Assembly (NCBI GenBank): GCA_016794465.1
Contig: JAEUKA010000001.1
Coordinates: forward strand, 248,001-312,000
Length of the DNA stretch: 64,000 nucleotides
Origin: Myxococcales bacterium
GTDB lineage: Bacteria > Myxococcota_A > Polyangia > Palsa-1104 > JAEUJZ01
Direction of reading: 5' to 3'
The translations under genes and the position numbers were made by a program. Position 1 is the first letter of the stretch. Every line of letters begins with the position of its first letter. This document shows positions 7,714 through 16,776 of the stretch, piece by piece. The notes under the pieces are model-generated. The model was not told the origin of the DNA. It saw nothing but the letters and a program-made list of their open reading frames with translations, and ran no database searches.

Positions 7714-10335
7714 ATGCCCAATCCGCTCTCTGAAGAGGCCGACCGTCATCGCGCGAAAGAGCAGCCAGAGCACTTCGAGCTGCCAGTGCTGCCGACGCGC
7801 GATCTGGTGCTGTTTCCGTATATGCAGGCGCCTCTTTTGGTCGGACGGGAGCTGTCCAGGCGAGCCGTTGCGCAGGCTGAGGCAACGGCGGACAAGCTGG
7901 TTCTGGTCTGTTTGCAGCGGCAAGCCAGCGACGATCACCCGCGTCAACCGGCTTCTTTCTGGGAGGTCGGCACGGTCGCTACCATCGTGCGCTCGGTGCC
8001 CCTGGAAGACGGGCGGCTGAAGGTGTGGGTGCAGGGGTTACAGCGGGCGGAGCTGCTGGACATCAGCGAGCACGAAGGCGGTCTGCTGGCGAATGTGGGA
8101 CTGCGCAGCGACACCGAGGATCTGGCCCGTCTGACACCAGTGCTGGTGCCGGTGTCGACGGCTCTGCTCGCGGCGCAAGTCGAGACGGCGGCGCTGCAGC
8201 GGCAAGCGCGTGAGGATGTCGAGCGTCTGCTGCGCGAAGGCAAGCTGCGCAGTCAGGATCTGCTGCCGCTGCTCGCCGAGTGTGACGAGCGGGAGCCGGG
8301 GCGGTTCGCGGATCTCGTCGCGGCCAGCTTGCAGCTGCCGATCGATCAGGCGCAGGTGCTGTTGTCAGAGCCGGGTGGGCTCGTCCGGCTTCACAAGCTG
8401 GCCACGCAGCTCCGTCGAGAAGTCGAGCTGCTACAGCTGCAAGAGGGGATTCGGGCGCGGACCCGGGACTCGCTCAGCCGAGCGCAGCGCGAACACTTTC
8501 TGCGCGAACAGCTGCGACAGATTCACACCGAGCTGGATGGATCGAGTGATGAGCTGGGCGAGCTACGGCAGCAGCTCCAGCAAGCGTCGCTGCCCAGTGA
8601 GGTGTCGGCTGAGGCCGAGCTCCAGCTGCGACGGCTGGTGACGATGCAGGCGCACAGTGCCGAAGGGCAGGTGATTCGCGCCCACTTGTCGTGGCTGGCC
8701 GAGCTGCCGTGGCAGCTGCTGACGACGGATCGACTTGACCTGGGGGAAGTGACCCGGCTTCTCGATGAAGAGCACTTTGGCCTCGACAGCGTCAAGCAGC
8801 GGCTGCTCGAGTTTGTGAGTGTGCTCAAGCTGCGACGGCACGCGATTGGACTGCCGCGACGGCTGGGGACGGTGCTGTGTCTGTGCGGACCGCCGGGTGT
8901 GGGCAAGACCACGCTGGCGCGGTCGCTGGCCCGGGCGCTCGGGCGGCGGTTTGTGCGGGTGGCGCTGGGCGGGATTCGTGACGAGGCCGAGATTCGTGGT
9001 CACCGTCGGACCTATGTCGGGGCGATGCCGGGGCGACTGGTGGCCGGGATTCGTCAGGCGGGGGCGCGCAATCCGGTGATGCTGCTCGACGAGCTGGACA
9101 AGCTCTGCGTCGATGCCCATGGTGATCCGTCGGCGGCGCTGCTGGAAGCACTCGATGCAGAGCAGAATGCCGCCTTTCGCGATCACTACCTGGGCGTGCC
9201 GCTGGATCTGTCGGAGGTGCTGTTTATCGCCACCGCCAACAATCCCGAAAAGATCCCTGAAGCGCTGCGCGATCGGCTCGAGCTGGTGCCGTTGACCGGT
9301 TACAGCGACGATGAAAAGCTGGGGATCTTGGGGCGTCACATCATTCCGCGTGTGCTGGCCGAGACGGGGCTCCTGCCGGCGTTTTCGGTGCGCTTTACCG
9401 ATCAGGCGCTGCGGGCGCTAGCGACGGACTACACGCGGGAAGCGGGCGTGCGCGATCTGACGCGACAAGTCGAGACGGTCTGCCGGCGGCTGGCCAAGCG
9501 GATCGTCGAGAGCGAAGATGCGGGCGAGCCGCAGCTGCCGTTTTTGCCGCAGACGGCGACTCATTTGAAACACGAGCCGCAGCTGCTGCTGCGCGGGATG
9601 CGGACCCTGCCGAGCCCAGGGCCGACCGAGCTGCTGGTGACGCGGCGGGAGCTGCTGCGGCTGCTCGGTGCGCCGGCGCTGCCACAGCTGCAAGCGTCGA
9701 CGGAGGGACGGGTTGGCGCGGCGCTCGGGCTGGCCTGGACGCAGGTGGGCGGCGAGATCTTGACGGTCGAGACGCAGCGGCTGTCGGGCGCGCCGGGACT
9801 GCACCTGACCGGCCAGCTTGGCGAGGTAATGCGCGAGTCTGCTCAGACGGCGCTCAGCTTTGCGCGGGCGTGGCTGCGGGATCGCGGCATCGTGAGCGAT
9901 CCCGGCGAGATCCACGTGCACGTTCCGCAAGGCGCGATTCCCAAAGATGGTCCGTCGGCAGGTGTGACGGTGGCAGTGGCGCTGACCAGCTTGCTGTCGG
10001 GAATTGCGGTCAAGCCGGGGGTGGCGATGACCGGTGAGCTGACGCTCCATGGCCGGGTCCTTCCCGTCGGTGGAATTGGTGAAAAACTGCTGGCGGCGCG
10101 GCGCGCTGGGTTAAAAACAGTGATCTTGCCGCGAGACTGTGAACCTGCGGTGCGCGAGCTGCCAGGCCCGATGCGGCGGCGGCTGCGTATCGTTCTGGTC
10201 GCTGACATGGACGAGCTGCTGGCCGAAGCGCTGGTGAGCTTGCCGAGCAAAGCTCATACTAGTGACCACGTCAGCCGGCCCGAATCTCAAGCGAAGTCGA
10301 CGAAGTTCCGCCATGGCGCCGCCCGCAAACCGTAA
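7714..10335 (+). CDS. lon: ATP-dependent Lon protease
   Basis: 873 residues from an ATG preceded by GGAG at 7705-7708. The N-terminal substrate-recognition domain starts LPVLPTRDLVLFPYMQAPLL. The AAA+ module has Walker A CGPPGVGKTTLAR near residue 390, the Lon-specific GGIRDEAEIRGHRRTYVGAMPGR stretch, Walker B MLLDELDKL and sensor NNPEKIPEALRDR. The C-terminal peptidase domain carries the Ser-Lys dyad in KDGPSAG (Ser748) and GEKLLAARRAG (Lys791), 43 residues apart as is usual. It degrades misfolded and regulatory proteins in the cytoplasm. It is longer than enterobacterial Lon. Its last 23 bp overlap the MglA-like GTPase gene, so lon heads a three-gene unit with the GTPase and a histidine kinase. 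Confidence 0.96.
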   Translation: MPNPLSEEADRHRAKEQPEHFELPVLPTRDLVLFPYMQAPLLVGRELSRRAVAQAEATADKLVLVCLQRQASDDHPRQPASFWEVGTVATIVRSVPLEDGRLKVWVQGLQRAELLDISEHEGGLLANVGLRSDTEDLARLTPVLVPVSTALLAAQVETAALQRQAREDVERLLREGKLRSQDLLPLLAECDEREPGRFADLVAASLQLPIDQAQVLLSEPGGLVRLHKLATQLRREVELLQLQEGIRARTRDSLSRAQREHFLREQLRQIHTELDGSSDELGELRQQLQQASLPSEVSAEAELQLRRLVTMQAHSAEGQVIRAHLSWLAELPWQLLTTDRLDLGEVTRLLDEEHFGLDSVKQRLLEFVSVLKLRRHAIGLPRRLGTVLCLCGPPGVGKTTLARSLARALGRRFVRVALGGIRDEAEIRGHRRTYVGAMPGRLVAGIRQAGARNPVMLLDELDKLCVDAHGDPSAALLEALDAEQNAAFRDHYLGVPLDLSEVLFIATANNPEKIPEALRDRLELVPLTGYSDDEKLGILGRHIIPRVLAETGLLPAFSVRFTDQALRALATDYTREAGVRDLTRQVETVCRRLAKRIVESEDAGEPQLPFLPQTATHLKHEPQLLLRGMRTLPSPGPTELLVTRRELLRLLGAPALPQLQASTEGRVGAALGLAWTQVGGEILTVETQRLSGAPGLHLTGQLGEVMRESAQTALSFARAWLRDRGIVSDPGEIHVHVPQGAIPKDGPSAGVTVAVALTSLLSGIAVKPGVAMTGELTLHGRVLPVGGIGEKLLAARRAGLKTVILPRDCEPAVRELPGPMRRRLRIVLVADMDELLAEALVSLPSKAHTSDHVSRPESQAKSTKFRHGAARKP

Positions 10336-11032
10336 CCATACCGTCCAGCTCGTGTATATCGGGCCACTTGGATCGGGGAAGACCACCAACCTGCGACGGC
10401 TGGCAGCGCGGCTCCCTGATCGCTTTCGGAGTCGCCTGTTGGTCGTGGACAGTCCGATGGGTCGCCATGGCTGCGATCACGAGTCGCTGCAGCTGGCATC
10501 GACGCACTTCTTCGATCTGCTGCCGATCGTGCTGGATATCGAAGGCGGGCCGCTGAAGCTGCGGATCGTCGCCGTACCCGGTCACTTTATGTATGAGCCG
10601 ACGCGGCGACTGCTGTTGCGCAGTGCCGATGGCGTGGTCTTTGTGGCCGATAGCAGTCTTATGCCCGAGGAGAACCAGCAGAGCTTTGCCGATCTGCGGA
10701 GCAGCCTGCGGGAAAATGGCCGGGCGCCCGACTCGATTCCGCTGGTGATTCAGCTCAACAAGACCGATCTGGGTGAGCCGCTGACCGGGCTGCCGTTTTT
10801 ACAGTCGCTGCCGGTCGGACGCAGTGATGTCGAGGTGATCCTCGCCTGTGCCGAGCGCGGCGTCGGTGTCGTCGATACGCTGCTGCAGCTGATGCGGCAG
10901 GTGTGGCCGGCGGTGCTTCACGAGCGGGAGTCGCTGGCATCGCTGTCACTCGACATGCCGCAGCTGCTCGAGCTACTGCGGCGACGGCTGCAGGTGCGCG
11001 GGGGCTCTGCCAAGCTGGAGCCAATGCCATGA
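10313..11032 (+). CDS. MglA-like small Ras-type GTPase
   Basis: 239 residues. It follows the MglA layout: VQLVYIGPLGSGKTTN (P-loop), STHFFDLLPIVLDIEG around switch I, RIVAVPGHFMYEPTRRLLLRSADG (where MglA has TVPGQ and a tyrosine), VVFVADSS and the guanine-binding LNKTDL. MglA proteins set cell polarity and motility with Roadblock partners; a Roadblock gene lies divergently upstream of lon. The ATG at 10313 puts MAPPANRNHTVQL before the P-loop; an upstream in-frame GTG at 10262 lies deeper inside lon. The start overlaps lon by 23 bp and the stop overlaps the kinase start as ATGA, so translation is probably coupled. The VPGH change and a longer C-terminal region (QVWPAVLHERES onward) set it apart from canonical MglA. 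Confidence 0.85.
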   Translation: MAPPANRNHTVQLVYIGPLGSGKTTNLRRLAARLPDRFRSRLLVVDSPMGRHGCDHESLQLASTHFFDLLPIVLDIEGGPLKLRIVAVPGHFMYEPTRRLLLRSADGVVFVADSSLMPEENQQSFADLRSSLRENGRAPDSIPLVIQLNKTDLGEPLTGLPFLQSLPVGRSDVEVILACAERGVGVVDTLLQLMRQVWPAVLHERESLASLSLDMPQLLELLRRRLQVRGGSAKLEPMP

Positions 11033-12228
11033 ATGGGCTGAGCGCTCCACTCCCTCCCAGCGACGGATGCGAGCTGATCCGTGTCTCGCTTCACGACCTG
11101 CTTTCCGAAGAGGAAGTTGCACTCCTGCGGGCCGCTAGTGAGGTTGGCTGCGAGCTGAGTCTTCTCGACCGGGAGGGCCGAGCGGTGGTCGGTGATCAGC
11201 CGCCGTCGTCGGTGTTCGACGCCATGACGACTGGCTCACCGCAAGCGTTCGAGAGCAACGGCTGCGAGTATCTGGGCGTCGCGTATTTTCATGACGGCGA
11301 CGAGCTGTGCCGGATCATCTGCAAGCTGCAAGCGAGCGCAGAGTCTCGGGCGCGCAGCCTCCGCTCGGCGCACTACCTGATTCGACTGGCAGAGACGCTG
11401 CTTCACTCGGCGGTGCAGCGGACGATGATGACGCGGCTCCATTCCTTGCAAGTCGAGGAAGCGCACCTGGAGCTACAGCAGAAGAGCCAGCGACTCGACC
11501 AAGCGGTGGCGCGGATGAAAGACTCCGAGCGCATCAAGGCGTCGTTTTTGGCGACTGTCTCGCATGAGCTGCGGACGCCGCTGACCTCGGTGATTGGCTA
11601 TACCGAGATGGTCATCGAAGGGCTGGCCGGGCCGATCAGCGACGAGCAACGTGAGTACCTGAGTACGATCTTGGCCAAGAGCGATCAGCTGCATCAGCTG
11701 ATCTCGAAGCTGCTCGATGTCTCGCGCCTCGAGGTATCGAGCGTGCAGCTCTGTCGCACCAGCGTCGATCTGCGCGGGCTGCTTCAGGATGTGATTCGCT
11801 CGATGGCGCCGCAGCTGCGACGGAAACGGACCCGGCTTCAGCTCAGTGTCGCCGAAGACTTGCCGCAGCTGCAGGCCGATCGCGACAAGCTCCGCCAGGT
11901 CCTCCAGAACCTGATCGGCAACGCGATCAAGTTCACCCGCGACGAAGGCGAAGTCACCGTCAGCGCCGCGCTCGCCGTCTCCGAGAGTGGAGAAGCCCGC
12001 GTCCTGCTCTCGGTCAGCGACAACGGCATCGGCATCCCCAGCCACCTTCACGACAAGGTCTTCGACGCCTTTTATCAGGTTGACAGCTCCTCCACCCGTC
12101 AGCACGAGGGCTCGGGACTTGGGCTGCTGCTCGTGCGTCGCTACATCAACGCCCATGGCGGCAAGGTCTGGATCGAAGATCACCCGACGGGCGGCACCAC
12201 CTTCCGCATCAGCTTGCCGAGCAGCTAA
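11029..12228 (+). CDS. Sensor histidine kinase without receiver domain
   Basis: 399 residues, soluble. The start ATG overlaps the GTPase stop in an ATGA. The N-terminal 130 residues (CELSLLDREGRAVVGDQPP...ICKLQASAES) look like a small ligand- or redox-sensing domain of PocR/GAF-like type, but I cannot name it. A coiled-coil linker (EAHLELQQKSQRLDQAVARM) leads to the HisKA motif SHELRTPLTS with phosphoacceptor His179. The HATPase domain has the N box NLIGNAIKFT, G1 DNGIGIP and G2 GSGLGLLLVRR. No membrane helix or response regulator is adjacent, so the output partner is unknown. Its position suggests signalling together with the GTPase and Lon. Its stop overlaps the stop of the convergent lyase gene. 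Confidence 0.92.
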   Translation: MNGLSAPLPPSDGCELIRVSLHDLLSEEEVALLRAASEVGCELSLLDREGRAVVGDQPPSSVFDAMTTGSPQAFESNGCEYLGVAYFHDGDELCRIICKLQASAESRARSLRSAHYLIRLAETLLHSAVQRTMMTRLHSLQVEEAHLELQQKSQRLDQAVARMKDSERIKASFLATVSHELRTPLTSVIGYTEMVIEGLAGPISDEQREYLSTILAKSDQLHQLISKLLDVSRLEVSSVQLCRTSVDLRGLLQDVIRSMAPQLRRKRTRLQLSVAEDLPQLQADRDKLRQVLQNLIGNAIKFTRDEGEVTVSAALAVSESGEARVLLSVSDNGIGIPSHLHDKVFDAFYQVDSSSTRQHEGSGLGLLLVRRYINAHGGKVWIEDHPTGGTTFRISLPSS

Positions 12229-13619
12229 GGCCGATACAGCGAGTCGAAGTTGGACAGGATGAACTCGTCGACCATCGACGGATCGGGGATGTGCATCAGC
12301 ATGCCGTACATCGCCGCTGCTCCTTGTGACGACAGCTCGGGATGCTCTGCCACGTACGCCACCGAGTCCCGCAGATCGCCAAGGTAGCGCTCGACGATCG
12401 CCGCATGGGTCGGGGTGATCGTAAGGTGAATGGCCGTCGGCAGCTGCTGGCGATCGATGTGCCAGCCTCGCTCCTCCATCTGGTCGGCGATCGCCATCAG
12501 ATCCAGCTCACGCGAGGCATAAGCAAACACGCCGCAATCGGGCTGACCCAGGACGTACAGGTCGGGAATCGCCGTGATGCCGTCGATGAAGGCGCGGGTT
12601 GTCTTCATGATGATGCCGGCAATGCGCAGATAGCCCTCGTGGCCGAGCGCGGTCAGGCTGGCCCACGCCGCCGCAATCGCTCCACCCGGTCGAGTCCCCA
12701 GCACCGTCGCCGAGCCAAACAGCCCGCCCGGCCAGCCGGAGTAGACGTAGAACTGGTGCCGGCGCAGCGCCGCCGTTCGATACATCACCGTCGAAGCGCC
12801 CTTGGCCGCAAAGCCATACTTGTGCAGATCCGCCGACATCGAGGTCACGCCCGGCACGGCAAAGTCGAACGGTGGCACTGGAAAGCCGAGCTTGCGCACA
12901 AACGGCAGCAGGAAGCCCCCGACGCAGGCATCGACGTGAAGCGGCAGCGATCGTGAGAGCGCCAGATCGGACAGCTCTGTGATCCGATCGACGACCCCGT
13001 GGGGATACGCGGGCGCCGAGCCAACCAGAAACAGCGTCTGCGGCGTAATCGCTCGCTCCATTGCCGCAACATCGGCTCGAAAGTCCGGGCCCGGCGGCAC
13101 CAGCACCACTTTGACGCCCAGGTAGTGCGCCGACTTGATCAGCGCCGGATGCGCCGTCGTCGGCAGCACCACCTCGGGCGCGGTAATGTGCGGTCGCTCT
13201 TTGCGCGCTTGGTCACGATAGGTCTTCATCGCCAAAAACAGGCTCTCGGTCCCGCCCGAGGTCATCGAACCGACCACCTCGTCGTCGCCACCGAGGATTC
13301 CCGCGCACATCGAAACCACGTCGGTTTCCATGCGCCGCAGACTCGGGAACGCCATCGGGTTGAGCGCATTTTCGGCCAAAAACATCGTGTAGGCGTCGCG
13401 CAGCAGCTGTAGGTGTTCGTCGGTGTCGTGGTAGACCAAGCTGAACGTGCGACCGTCGTGCCAGCGCGCATCGCGACTGCGCATCGCCGCCAGCTCGGCC
13501 AGCACATCCTTGGCGGTGCGGCTGTGCGTGGGCAACGTTGGACGCGTCGAGGTAGTGCCGGTAGGGGCGGAGGACTCAGGGGGACTGGCGCTGCTCGGGG
13601 ACTGGGGCGTGTGCGACAT
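12225..13619 (-). CDS. Sphingosine-1-phosphate-lyase-like PLP-dependent enzyme
   Basis: 464 residues, fold-type I group II PLP enzyme. GSMTSGGTESLFLA binds the phosphate, LHVDACVGGFLLPF supplies the pyridine-contacting Asp230, and the PLP lysine is Lys267 in SADLHKYGFAAKGAS followed by TVMYR. The DLHKYGFAAKG context is characteristic of eukaryotic and bacterial sphingosine-1-phosphate lyases (Dpl1/SGPL1) rather than glutamate or aromatic decarboxylases. It lacks the N-terminal membrane anchor of the eukaryotic enzyme and starts with a 35-residue Ser/Thr/Pro-rich tail. The reaction would cleave a phosphorylated long-chain base to an aldehyde and phosphoethanolamine. Sphingolipids occur in some myxobacteria, but no synthesis gene is in the window. 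The stop shares the tetranucleotide CTAA with the histidine kinase. Confidence 0.85.
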   Translation of the reverse strand: MSHTPQSPSSASPPESSAPTGTTSTRPTLPTHSRTAKDVLAELAAMRSRDARWHDGRTFSLVYHDTDEHLQLLRDAYTMFLAENALNPMAFPSLRRMETDVVSMCAGILGGDDEVVGSMTSGGTESLFLAMKTYRDQARKERPHITAPEVVLPTTAHPALIKSAHYLGVKVVLVPPGPDFRADVAAMERAITPQTLFLVGSAPAYPHGVVDRITELSDLALSRSLPLHVDACVGGFLLPFVRKLGFPVPPFDFAVPGVTSMSADLHKYGFAAKGASTVMYRTAALRRHQFYVYSGWPGGLFGSATVLGTRPGGAIAAAWASLTALGHEGYLRIAGIIMKTTRAFIDGITAIPDLYVLGQPDCGVFAYASRELDLMAIADQMEERGWHIDRQQLPTAIHLTITPTHAAIVERYLGDLRDSVAYVAEHPELSSQGAAAMYGMLMHIPDPSMVDEFILSNFDSLYRP

Positions 13620-13706
13620 GGACGCAGGGTATCACGACCACTTACCTCGGCAGCGGTGACTACCGGATCACTCGCGAGCAAAGACCGCCAGCGCTCTCTC
13701 GTGGTT

Positions 13707-13715
13707 TGCTATGAT
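13707..13715 (+). promoter_or_regulatory. Extended -10 promoter candidate for the pseudokinase gene
   Basis: The sequence TGCTATGAT is a TGn-extended -10 element (TATGAT at 13710-13715) with a start site expected near 13722, about 10 nt before the ATG at 13732. No good -35 is visible, as often seen with extended -10 promoters. Confidence 0.4.
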
Positions 13716-13731
13716 GTTGGGTTAAGTCACG

Positions 13732-16101
13732 ATGGCTACCGAGTCGATTGTACTTGACAAGCGCTTCAAGGTGGGCCGGGTGCTGGGGCGCGGTCCTTCC
13801 GGGATCGTTCACTTGGCCACCGACCTTAGCCGAGGCAGCGAGTGCGTGGTCAAGCGGATCTACGCCAAGTATGCCAACCGCAGCATCCTCGATCGGGTGC
13901 AGGCGGTCAGTCACGCCGCGTCGGACATGATGCACCCGGCGGTGCTCGGTGTGCTGTACACCGGCTACGAGCCCTCGGGCGCGCTGTATCTGGTGTCGCC
14001 GCTGGTGCAGGGCGAGTCGCTGCGGGCGCGCCTCCAGCGTGGGCCGCTGTCGCTGACGGCGACGCTGTCGGTGCTGGAGCCGCTGTGCTCGGTGCTCCAG
14101 GCGGCCGCCGAGCGTGAGCTGGCCCATGGAGCACTTACGCCCAGCAACATCCTCTTGCCCGAGGACGGCGGGGTGATGCTGAGCGACTTTGGGATGGCTC
14201 AGCTGCGTACGACTCCGGGGGTGAAGTGGGAAGGCCAGCTGGGCTACGCAGCGCCGGAGTCGCTGGAGGTCGGGGCGTCGCCGGCGTCCCCGCGTGGCGA
14301 TGTCTTTGGGCTGGGTGCGATCGTCTACGAGTGTCTGATCGGGCAGCCGATGTTCGATGCCAAGACGCTGGCGGCATACTTGGCGATGGTGGGAACGCCG
14401 CCCAAGCTGACCGTGCGGCACCCGTCGTACGCCCACATTGACGCAGTGCTGGAGATGGCGGCAGCGGCAGATCCAGAGGCGCGCTTTGCGACGGTGCAGG
14501 CCCTGTGGCGGGCTCTGCAGTCAGCGCTGCTCGACTTGCCAGCGAGCCTGGCCAACAACCTGACTCGCGGGATGTCGCCGTCGCCACAGCGCAACGTGAC
14601 CTCATCGCGGCCACCGCTGCCTGTGAAGTCGAGTGCATCCAATCCTCCGCCGGTGCCGCAGAAGTCCGAGCACTCGGCTCCACCTGCGCCGCCGCATCGG
14701 CAGGAGCCCTCGAACCCGCCGCCTGCGCCTCGCAACGTGCAGGAGATGCCAACGCTGCTTATTGAAGAAGAAATTGAAGCGCTGGGGCCACCGGGGCCAC
14801 CGCAGCAAGCGAAGCCACAGCCTCGGCCAGCACCGGCGGGCGGGACGCTGAAGCTGCCTACGTCGCTGCCACCGCCTCCCGAGCTGCACCGTGGTCCTTC
14901 TGCCAGAGCAGAGGAGCTGCCAGCGGCGCCGGCTGGGCCGACCATGCCTTTCGCGAAAGTGGTGGCGGCGTCTGCTCCGATCACGCCCGTTGCCGCGCCT
15001 GCCCCTGCGAAAGTGTCCCCGGCGACACCTCGTGCCGCGCCTGCCCCGGTGACCGCCGCGCCTGCCCCGCGCGCGCCACAACGTCCGGTTGCGGCCATGT
15101 CGCCGCTTCGTCCACCTGCCGCTGCGGGTCCAGCCGAGCTGCGCGCTCCGGGGGCACCGCGTCCGAATCGCCCCGATCCACAGCAGATCTTGCCGACCGA
15201 TCCGTCGTATCGGCTCCGTCCGCCGCCGCCGTCCCGCTTTGCCGCGCTCGCACCGTTATTTTGGGCCACGGTCGGTGGCGTGGTGGTCGGTGGGTCGATG
15301 ATCGGGGTGCAGTATCTGTCGCGGACCCCGATCGGCGCGAGTCATTCCAGCGCGACGGCGGCGCGCAATGTCGATATCGATGCACTGCTGCGGCAGGCCG
15401 AGTCTGAGCTCATGCAGCGCAGTTATGGCAGTGCCTTTGCATATGCCGAGCTGATCCTGCGGGTTCAGCCGCAGCACTCCCAAGCCAAGCTGATCGCCGA
15501 GCAAGCCAGTGAGCAGCTGCGGGTGAGTGCGGTCTATGGTGCGTTCCTGCGAGCCGCCGATCGTGAGCAAGCCGATGTTGCGGTCGCGCTGTATCGCGAG
15601 CTTCCGCCGGGCTCGCCATTCCGAACGCAGGCCTGGGACCCGTTTATGAATGTGCGCAACTCCTTTGTGCGCAGCAGGCTGGCGGTGGCGACGGCAGCGC
15701 TGTCGGCGGCGCAGTGCGAGCAGATTCGCGAGCAGATCGAGAAGCTGTACTTTATCTCGGACAGCGTGACGGACTCTGCCTTGCAACAGGGACAGCGGCT
15801 GCTGGGGAAGTGCAAGAGCGAGCACGCGGAAGATCCGGTGGTCCCAAGGGAAGAGAAGGCGGAGAAGGCGGAGAAGCCCGAGAAGCCGGCGCGCGCAGAA
15901 AAGGCCGACAAGCCAGCGCGAACAGAAAAGGCCGAGCGCTCGGAAAAGCCAGAGCTGGTCGCGGATGCCGGGGAATCGGCAAAGCCGAAGAAGCGGAAGT
16001 CTAAGCCAGACAAAGGCGGGACAGACAAGCCAGCGGTTGCGAGCGAGCCCAAGGACGAGCCCAAAGCCGCTCTCCCCAGCGCACTCCGGAATCCGTTTTA
16101 G
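13732..16101 (+). CDS. Membrane-anchored Ser/Thr pseudokinase with proline-rich linker and TPR-like C-terminal region
   Basis: 789 residues. The N-terminal 265 residues form a Hanks-type kinase fold: glycine loop LGRGPSGIVH, Lys41 in CVVKRIYAK, DFG at 152-154 and an APE equivalent AAPESLE. The catalytic loop, normally HRDLKPxN, reads HGALTPSN (132-139), so the catalytic Asp and Lys are replaced by Ala and Thr and phosphotransfer is unlikely. A long Pro/Ala-rich linker (about 280-500) leads to one membrane helix (near 503-527), then an extracytoplasmic helical region resembling TPRs and a Lys/Glu/Pro-rich tail of repeated EKxEKPxK units. It probably acts as a signal-reading scaffold. An extended -10 element lies just upstream. 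It is convergent with the lipoprotein gene. Confidence 0.85.
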   Translation: MATESIVLDKRFKVGRVLGRGPSGIVHLATDLSRGSECVVKRIYAKYANRSILDRVQAVSHAASDMMHPAVLGVLYTGYEPSGALYLVSPLVQGESLRARLQRGPLSLTATLSVLEPLCSVLQAAAERELAHGALTPSNILLPEDGGVMLSDFGMAQLRTTPGVKWEGQLGYAAPESLEVGASPASPRGDVFGLGAIVYECLIGQPMFDAKTLAAYLAMVGTPPKLTVRHPSYAHIDAVLEMAAAADPEARFATVQALWRALQSALLDLPASLANNLTRGMSPSPQRNVTSSRPPLPVKSSASNPPPVPQKSEHSAPPAPPHRQEPSNPPPAPRNVQEMPTLLIEEEIEALGPPGPPQQAKPQPRPAPAGGTLKLPTSLPPPPELHRGPSARAEELPAAPAGPTMPFAKVVAASAPITPVAAPAPAKVSPATPRAAPAPVTAAPAPRAPQRPVAAMSPLRPPAAAGPAELRAPGAPRPNRPDPQQILPTDPSYRLRPPPPSRFAALAPLFWATVGGVVVGGSMIGVQYLSRTPIGASHSSATAARNVDIDALLRQAESELMQRSYGSAFAYAELILRVQPQHSQAKLIAEQASEQLRVSAVYGAFLRAADREQADVAVALYRELPPGSPFRTQAWDPFMNVRNSFVRSRLAVATAALSAAQCEQIREQIEKLYFISDSVTDSALQQGQRLLGKCKSEHAEDPVVPREEKAEKAEKPEKPARAEKADKPARTEKAERSEKPELVADAGESAKPKKRKSKPDKGGTDKPAVASEPKDEPKAALPSALRNPF

Positions 16102-16155
16102 GCCGAGTCGGTTTTGTCCACGAGCGCCTCGCGACGACCAACCGCAGCCCGCCCG

Positions 16156-16755
16156 CTACTGTGGGGTGAGGCGGGCGTTGACTTGGCCGAGGGCGCCGCT
16201 GCACGACAAGGTCCAGGAGCCTTGGCTGAAGCTGGTGGTGGTCACGGGGACGTTGCCGGTACAGATGGGGTCGTCGGACGAGAGATCTTCATCGATGTAC
16301 TCGACCGGGATGCCGACCTGCAGGGCGGTGGCGGTGACGGCGGGGAAGTCGGTGTTCCAGGTCGGGGCGAAGCTGTCGGGGATGGCCGGGGTGCAGCTGC
16401 GGCTGCCGCTGAGCGTCAAGCAGACCTTGGGATCGGGGGCGCCGCCGAACACATCCCAGGTGTCGCCGCTCGACTTGCGCATCGCGACGGTGCCGGTGGT
16501 GACGCGGATCACCCAGCGACCAGTCGGATCGAGCACGCAGGTGCTGCCCTGACAGACAAAGCCTCGGTCACAGGTGGGGCTACAGCCGACGGTGCCACCG
16601 CCATCCTTGCCGCCGCCAGTGCCGCCGTCTTGGCCGCCACCACCGCCACCGCCTCCTCCGCCGGTATCGGTCGTGCCACAGCCGGCGACAAGGGTCAGGC
16701 ACAGGCCGGCGATGGCGAAAAAGCGGGTCGAGCAGCGGGTCGAGTTCTTAGACAT
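16156..16755 (-). CDS. Lipoprotein with Gly-rich linker and a C2-like beta domain
   Basis: 199 residues. The signal peptide FFAIAGLCLTLVAGC ends in a lipobox (LVAGC) with the acylated Cys near residue 26. A Gly-rich spacer follows, then a short Cys-containing segment (CSPTCDRGFVCQGSTCV) similar to the knots in the Cys-rich protein at 48799-49755. The rest is a beta-rich domain with TWDVFGGAPDPKVCL and EYIDEDLSSDDPI; the acidic loop clusters recall Ca2+-binding C2 domains of other predicted myxobacterial lipoproteins, which is inference. The ATG at 16755 is preceded by AGGAGG, a strong ribosome site. It lies downstream of the kinase/CD-NTase operon on the same strand but beyond a terminator, so it is probably a separate unit. 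Role unknown. Confidence 0.75.
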   Translation of the reverse strand: MSKNSTRCSTRFFAIAGLCLTLVAGCGTTDTGGGGGGGGGGQDGGTGGGKDGGGTVGCSPTCDRGFVCQGSTCVLDPTGRWVIRVTTGTVAMRKSSGDTWDVFGGAPDPKVCLTLSGSRSCTPAIPDSFAPTWNTDFPAVTATALQVGIPVEYIDEDLSSDDPICTGNVPVTTTSFSQGSWTLSCSGALGQVNARLTPQ

Positions 16756-16776
16756 GAGTCCTCCTGGGTGTGATTC

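Noticed and set aside
14325..15269. Gly-rich minus-strand open frame
   Set aside because: Shadow of the proline-rich linker of the pseudokinase.
16102..16118. Terminator after the pseudokinase gene
   Set aside because: CCGAGTCGG followed by TTTT gives only a 3-bp stem.
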